Positions 7,360-9,650 of a stretch of 9,650 nucleotides of DNA are shown here, piece after piece. Below the pieces are notes generated by a model. It did no database searches. It was not told where the DNA came from and saw only the letters and a list, made by a program, of their open reading frames with translations. The stretch comes from Actinomycetes bacterium (lineage in GTDB: Bacteria > Actinomycetota > Thermoleophilia > RBG-16-64-13). Numbering within the stretch: the stretch's first letter is position 1; the number at the start of each line of letters is the position of its first letter. The position numbers and the translations under genes were made by a program. The stretch is from NCBI GenBank assembly GCA_021815245.1, contig JAKAHF010000037.1:1-9650 (forward strand). Direction: 5' to 3'.

Positions 7360-7856
7360 CCTCAGAAGGCGACCACGCCGTGCAACCCCTCCACCAGGCC
7401 GACCCAGCGCTGAGGTATGTGTTCGAATTCGTGGTCGAGGTCGGCTCGACGGTGCGGGTGGGCGGCGGAATTGGCGACGAGCTGCACTTCGTGCCCATCA
7501 CCGGCGGGACGGTCAGAGGAACCCGGCTCGAGGGCGAGGTGCTACCCGCCGGAGGCGACTGGTGGGTGCGGCGCAGTCCGACAACCATCGAGCTCGACGC
7601 CCACTACCTCGTGCGCAGTGCCGAGGGCGTTGTGATCGACGTCCGAAACCGCGGGTACTATCGCACTCCGACCGCTGAACTCATGGCGCTCGCCGACTCG
7701 GGCGTCGAGATCGATCCCCGGCGACTCTACTACCGCACTTCGGCTCGTTTTCAGACAGACGATTCCCGATACACGTGGCTCGGTGAGAGCATCTTCGTCG
7801 GGCTGGCGTATGAGGACTCCGGGAGGGTGCGCATCCGCTTCTTCGAGTTGGTTTGA
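7356..7856 (+). CDS. DUF3237 family protein
   Basis: This 166-residue protein starts at ATG 7356, which overlaps the amidohydrolase stop as ATGA, so the two are probably translationally coupled. It matches the pattern of the DUF3237 family: YVFEFVVEVG (21-30), HFVPITGGTVRG (44-55), GGDWW (66-70), LDAHYLV (80-86), VIDVRNRGYY (93-102), YYRTSARF (125-132) and YTWLGESIFVG (139-149). Members are small, single-domain, probably beta-barrel proteins without an established reaction. They often occur beside catabolic enzymes. There is no signal peptide or membrane segment. A role in the same pathway as the amidohydrolase, for instance binding or isomerising an intermediate, is inference from coupling. 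Confidence 0.87.
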   Translation: MTSEGDHAVQPLHQADPALRYVFEFVVEVGSTVRVGGGIGDELHFVPITGGTVRGTRLEGEVLPAGGDWWVRRSPTTIELDAHYLVRSAEGVVIDVRNRGYYRTPTAELMALADSGVEIDPRRLYYRTSARFQTDDSRYTWLGESIFVGLAYEDSGRVRIRFFELV

Positions 7857-7897
7857 GTGGACCGCGCCGACCCGGTGCCGCCCGACTCGGCTTCTGC

Positions 7898-7910
7898 TAT
7901 GCTGCCGGCC
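7898..7910 (+). promoter_or_regulatory. Extended -10 element of a probable leaderless tetR-type transcript
   Basis: TGC-TATGCT has its -10 hexamer at 7898-7903, with TG at 7895-7896, and is followed by seven bases and then ATG 7911. Transcription starting about seven bases after the -10 box would begin at or next to the A of the ATG, giving a leaderless mRNA. No Shine-Dalgarno precedes this ATG. The -35 region (GTGCCG) is weak. Confidence 0.5.
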
Positions 7911-8540
7911 ATGAGGGATCCCCAGCCCCGCCGCCATCACCACCTGAGCCGCCGGGCCATTGCCGAGGCGGGTCTCGCCATCATCGACGCCGAAGGTCCC
8001 AAGGCGCTCAATCTGCGTGGAGTAGCCACCTCGCTCGGCATCGGCACCATGACCCTCTACACCTACGTGGAGAGCCGTGACGCCCTGATCTCTGACATTG
8101 TGGGGCTGCTGCTCAACGAGGTCGATATCTCCCCATTGGAGGGCGAGACCTGGGACGCGTCGGTGCGTCGCGTCACCCGGTCGGTCCGCCAGATGGCCTG
8201 CCGGCACCCCAGGGCGTTCGAACTGGTAGCGATCGCGCCCATCGACGAGTCGCCCATTCTCGAATACGCTCAGGCGATCGACCGGCTTCACGAGAATCAG
8301 GGCATTCCCGAGGAACGTTTCGTACCTATGTGGGGAGTCATCGACTCGTTCTTGACCGGGTTTCTGCTGATGGAGACCCAAGCCCTCACGCGCGAGCGCC
8401 CGACCCACGCCACCTACGAGGGTGCATCCACGCCGCCGCCCAGCGTGCCCCCGGCGCTCAGCGAAAGTACCTTCGAGACCGCGCTCGAGACCATCATCGC
8501 CGGTCTCCGCCAGACGGTCATGCGCGACTTCGAAGGGTGA
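7911..8540 (+). CDS. TetR/AcrR-family transcriptional regulator
   Basis: The 209-residue product has an N-terminal DNA-binding domain: [19 protein letters not shown] (helix 1), then the helix-turn-helix [21 protein letters not shown] (33-53), then [11 protein letters not shown]. The remainder is a helical ligand-binding and dimerisation domain like the TetR_C group, with a proline- and threonine-rich insert around 162-182. Such proteins are usually repressors released by a small ligand. ATG 7911 is chosen over GTG 7857 and ATG 7899 because the DNA-binding domain begins there and a -10 element is correctly placed for a leaderless start. It follows the DUF3237 gene by 54 bases and may control the operon and permease through the repeats at 5661-5687. 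No similar repeat is seen before its own gene. Its 3' end overlaps recQ tail to tail by 23 bases. Confidence 0.93.
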   Translation: MRDPQPRRHHHLSRRAIAEAGLAIIDAEGPKALNLRGVATSLGIGTMTLYTYVESRDALISDIVGLLLNEVDISPLEGETWDASVRRVTRSVRQMACRHPRAFELVAIAPIDESPILEYAQAIDRLHENQGIPEERFVPMWGVIDSFLTGFLLMETQALTRERPTHATYEGASTPPPSVPPALSESTFETALETIIAGLRQTVMRDFEG

Positions 8541-9650
8541 GCAACTCGAGAAACCGCTCACCGTACTTCTCGAGCTTGCGCTCGCCGATGCCACTCACCC
8601 CGAGCATCTCGCCGGGGGTCAGCGGCCGCAGCACGGCCATCTCGCGGAGCGTGGCGTCGTGAAATATGACATAGGCCGGTACCCCCTCGTGGTCGGCGAT
8701 CTCGCGCCGCAATGCCCGTAGTTCCTCGAACAGAGCGTCGTCATCAGCGGACGTGGCGCCCCCGGCCGCCGTCTCGACATACGCCCCGTCTGCCAGAAGC
8801 GCCGGTGCTCGCCCCTTCTTCTTCGTCTTGCTACGCGCGCCACTCGGGCCCGTCTTTTCCTCTACGGCGACCCGCACCCGCGGCCGAGCAAGCATGAGCG
8901 TCTCGTCGCCTCGGAGAATCGACGCAGCCGCCGGGGTGAGTTGCAGCACGGGATACTCCCCCATGTCCTGCCGCAGGTAGCCCAGATGAACGAGCTGGCG
9001 CACGAGGCTCCGCCAATGCTCGGCACTGCGGTCGGTGCCGATGCCATACGTGGATAGACGGTCGTGCCGCAGTTCGATGACCCTCTGGTTGGCCGAGCCC
9101 CGCAGCACATCGACGACGTGGCCGACACCGAACCGCCCACCCAGCCGGTAGACGCAACTGAGCGCCTTCTGGGCTTCCTCAGTGGCGTCGTAGACTTCGG
9201 GCGCGTCGAGGCATACGTCGCAGTTGCCACAATCGGTAGCCATCTGCTCGCCCAGGTAGCCGAGCAAGGCCCGCCGCCTGCACGTGAGCTCCTGGCAGAA
9301 GCCCACCAGCGCGTTCAACTTGTGCTGCTCGACGGCCACCCGCTGCTCGTTGCCACCCAACTCGATGAGGTTGCGCACCCGCACCACATCTTCCCAGCCG
9401 AACAGCAGCAACGCGCGGGCCGGCAGACCGTCGCGGCCCGACCGGCCGATCTCCTGGTAGTAGCCCTCGAGGTTCTGAGGTAGGTCCCAGTGCACGACGA
9501 ACCGCACGTTGGTCTTGTCGATGCCCATGCCGAAGGCGACCGTCGCCACCACGATCTGTATCTGATCGAAAATGAACGCTTCCTGCACCGCGTCACGCTC
9601 CTCAGCCGCCAACCCGGCGTGATAGGCGCCCGCGGCGATGCCGTGCTCTT
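8518..9650 (-). CDS. recQ: ATP-dependent DNA helicase RecQ, C-terminal part (cut by right edge)
   Basis: The visible 376 residues are the C-terminal half or more of a RecQ 3'-to-5' DNA helicase, which acts in recombination and replication-fork repair. In order these are the end of helicase domain 2 with [27 protein letters not shown] and [15 protein letters not shown] (motif VI with the arginine finger); a zinc-binding region with cysteines in [12 protein letters not shown] and DCGNCDVC; a winged-helix RQC domain with [25 protein letters not shown] and [14 protein letters not shown]; a basic, disordered linker with [10 protein letters not shown]; and an HRDC domain ending [20 protein letters not shown]. 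The reading frame stays open to 9648. The start and the Walker A and DEAH-type motifs lie outside the window. The domain order equals that of E. coli RecQ. Confidence 0.96.
   Translation of the reverse strand, partial: EHGIAAGAYHAGLAAEERDAVQEAFIFDQIQIVVATVAFGMGIDKTNVRFVVHWDLPQNLEGYYQEIGRSGRDGLPARALLLFGWEDVVRVRNLIELGGNEQRVAVEQHKLNALVGFCQELTCRRRALLGYLGEQMATDCGNCDVCLDAPEVYDATEEAQKALSCVYRLGGRFGVGHVVDVLRGSANQRVIELRHDRLSTYGIGTDRSAEHWRSLVRQLVHLGYLRQDMGEYPVLQLTPAAASILRGDETLMLARPRVRVAVEEKTGPSGARSKTKKKGRAPALLADGAYVETAAGGATSADDDALFEELRALRREIADHEGVPAYVIFHDATLREMAVLRPLTPGEMLGVSGIGERKLEKYGERFLELLTLRSRA

Noticed and set aside
7542..8594. 350-codon minus-strand open frame opposite the DUF3237 and TetR-type genes
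   Set aside because: It overlaps two well-supported plus-strand genes and the recQ tail in another frame, with no family features.

Overview
This is a high-GC bacterial window with typical bacterial gene structure: Shine-Dalgarno starts, ATGA coupling and one apparent leaderless start. It carries nine protein genes, two of them cut by the window edges. High GC, selenocysteine use and the chemoreceptor type would fit a deep-branching actinobacterium such as a member of the Coriobacteriia, but the taxonomy is a weak inference.

Layout. From 1 to about 5546 every gene lies on the minus strand. Read in transcription order, these are an APC-family amino-acid permease (5546-4053), a strong hairpin terminator, a tandem-domain universal stress protein (3842-2946), an exported methionine sulfoxide reductase A (2847-2032), asparaginyl-tRNA synthetase (1990-572), and the 5' end of a methyl-accepting chemotaxis protein (363 to the left edge). 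Divergent from the permease, on the plus strand, are a YtcJ-type amidohydrolase (5749-7359), a DUF3237 protein coupled to it by an ATGA overlap (7356-7856), and a TetR-type regulator (7911-8540). The 3' end of recQ (minus strand, running off the right edge) converges on the regulator and overlaps its last 23 bases. No gap between genes exceeds about 210 bases.

Main result. The msrA gene appears split by an in-frame TGA, but the TGA stands exactly where the catalytic cysteine of the MsrA G-C-F-W-G motif belongs, and MsrA homology continues in the same frame on both sides. A stem-loop with a G-U-bearing six-base apical loop starts 12 nt after the TGA, with its loop 19 nt downstream, as expected of a bacterial SECIS element. 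The best reading is a selenocysteine-containing, membrane-anchored or secreted MsrA with Sec74 as the catalytic residue and a single cysteine near the C-terminus as candidate resolving residue. An ordinary gene caller would truncate this gene and miss its catalytic half-motif and signal peptide.

Other points. A sigma-28/sigma-D-like promoter stands before the chemoreceptor, which has two membrane helices but no extracytoplasmic sensor domain in between. Overlapping inverted repeats cover a good plus-strand promoter between the permease and amidohydrolase genes. This suggests a small transport and hydrolysis locus controlled by the linked TetR-type protein. The USP and MsrA together look like a stress and oxidative-repair group next to housekeeping asnS.
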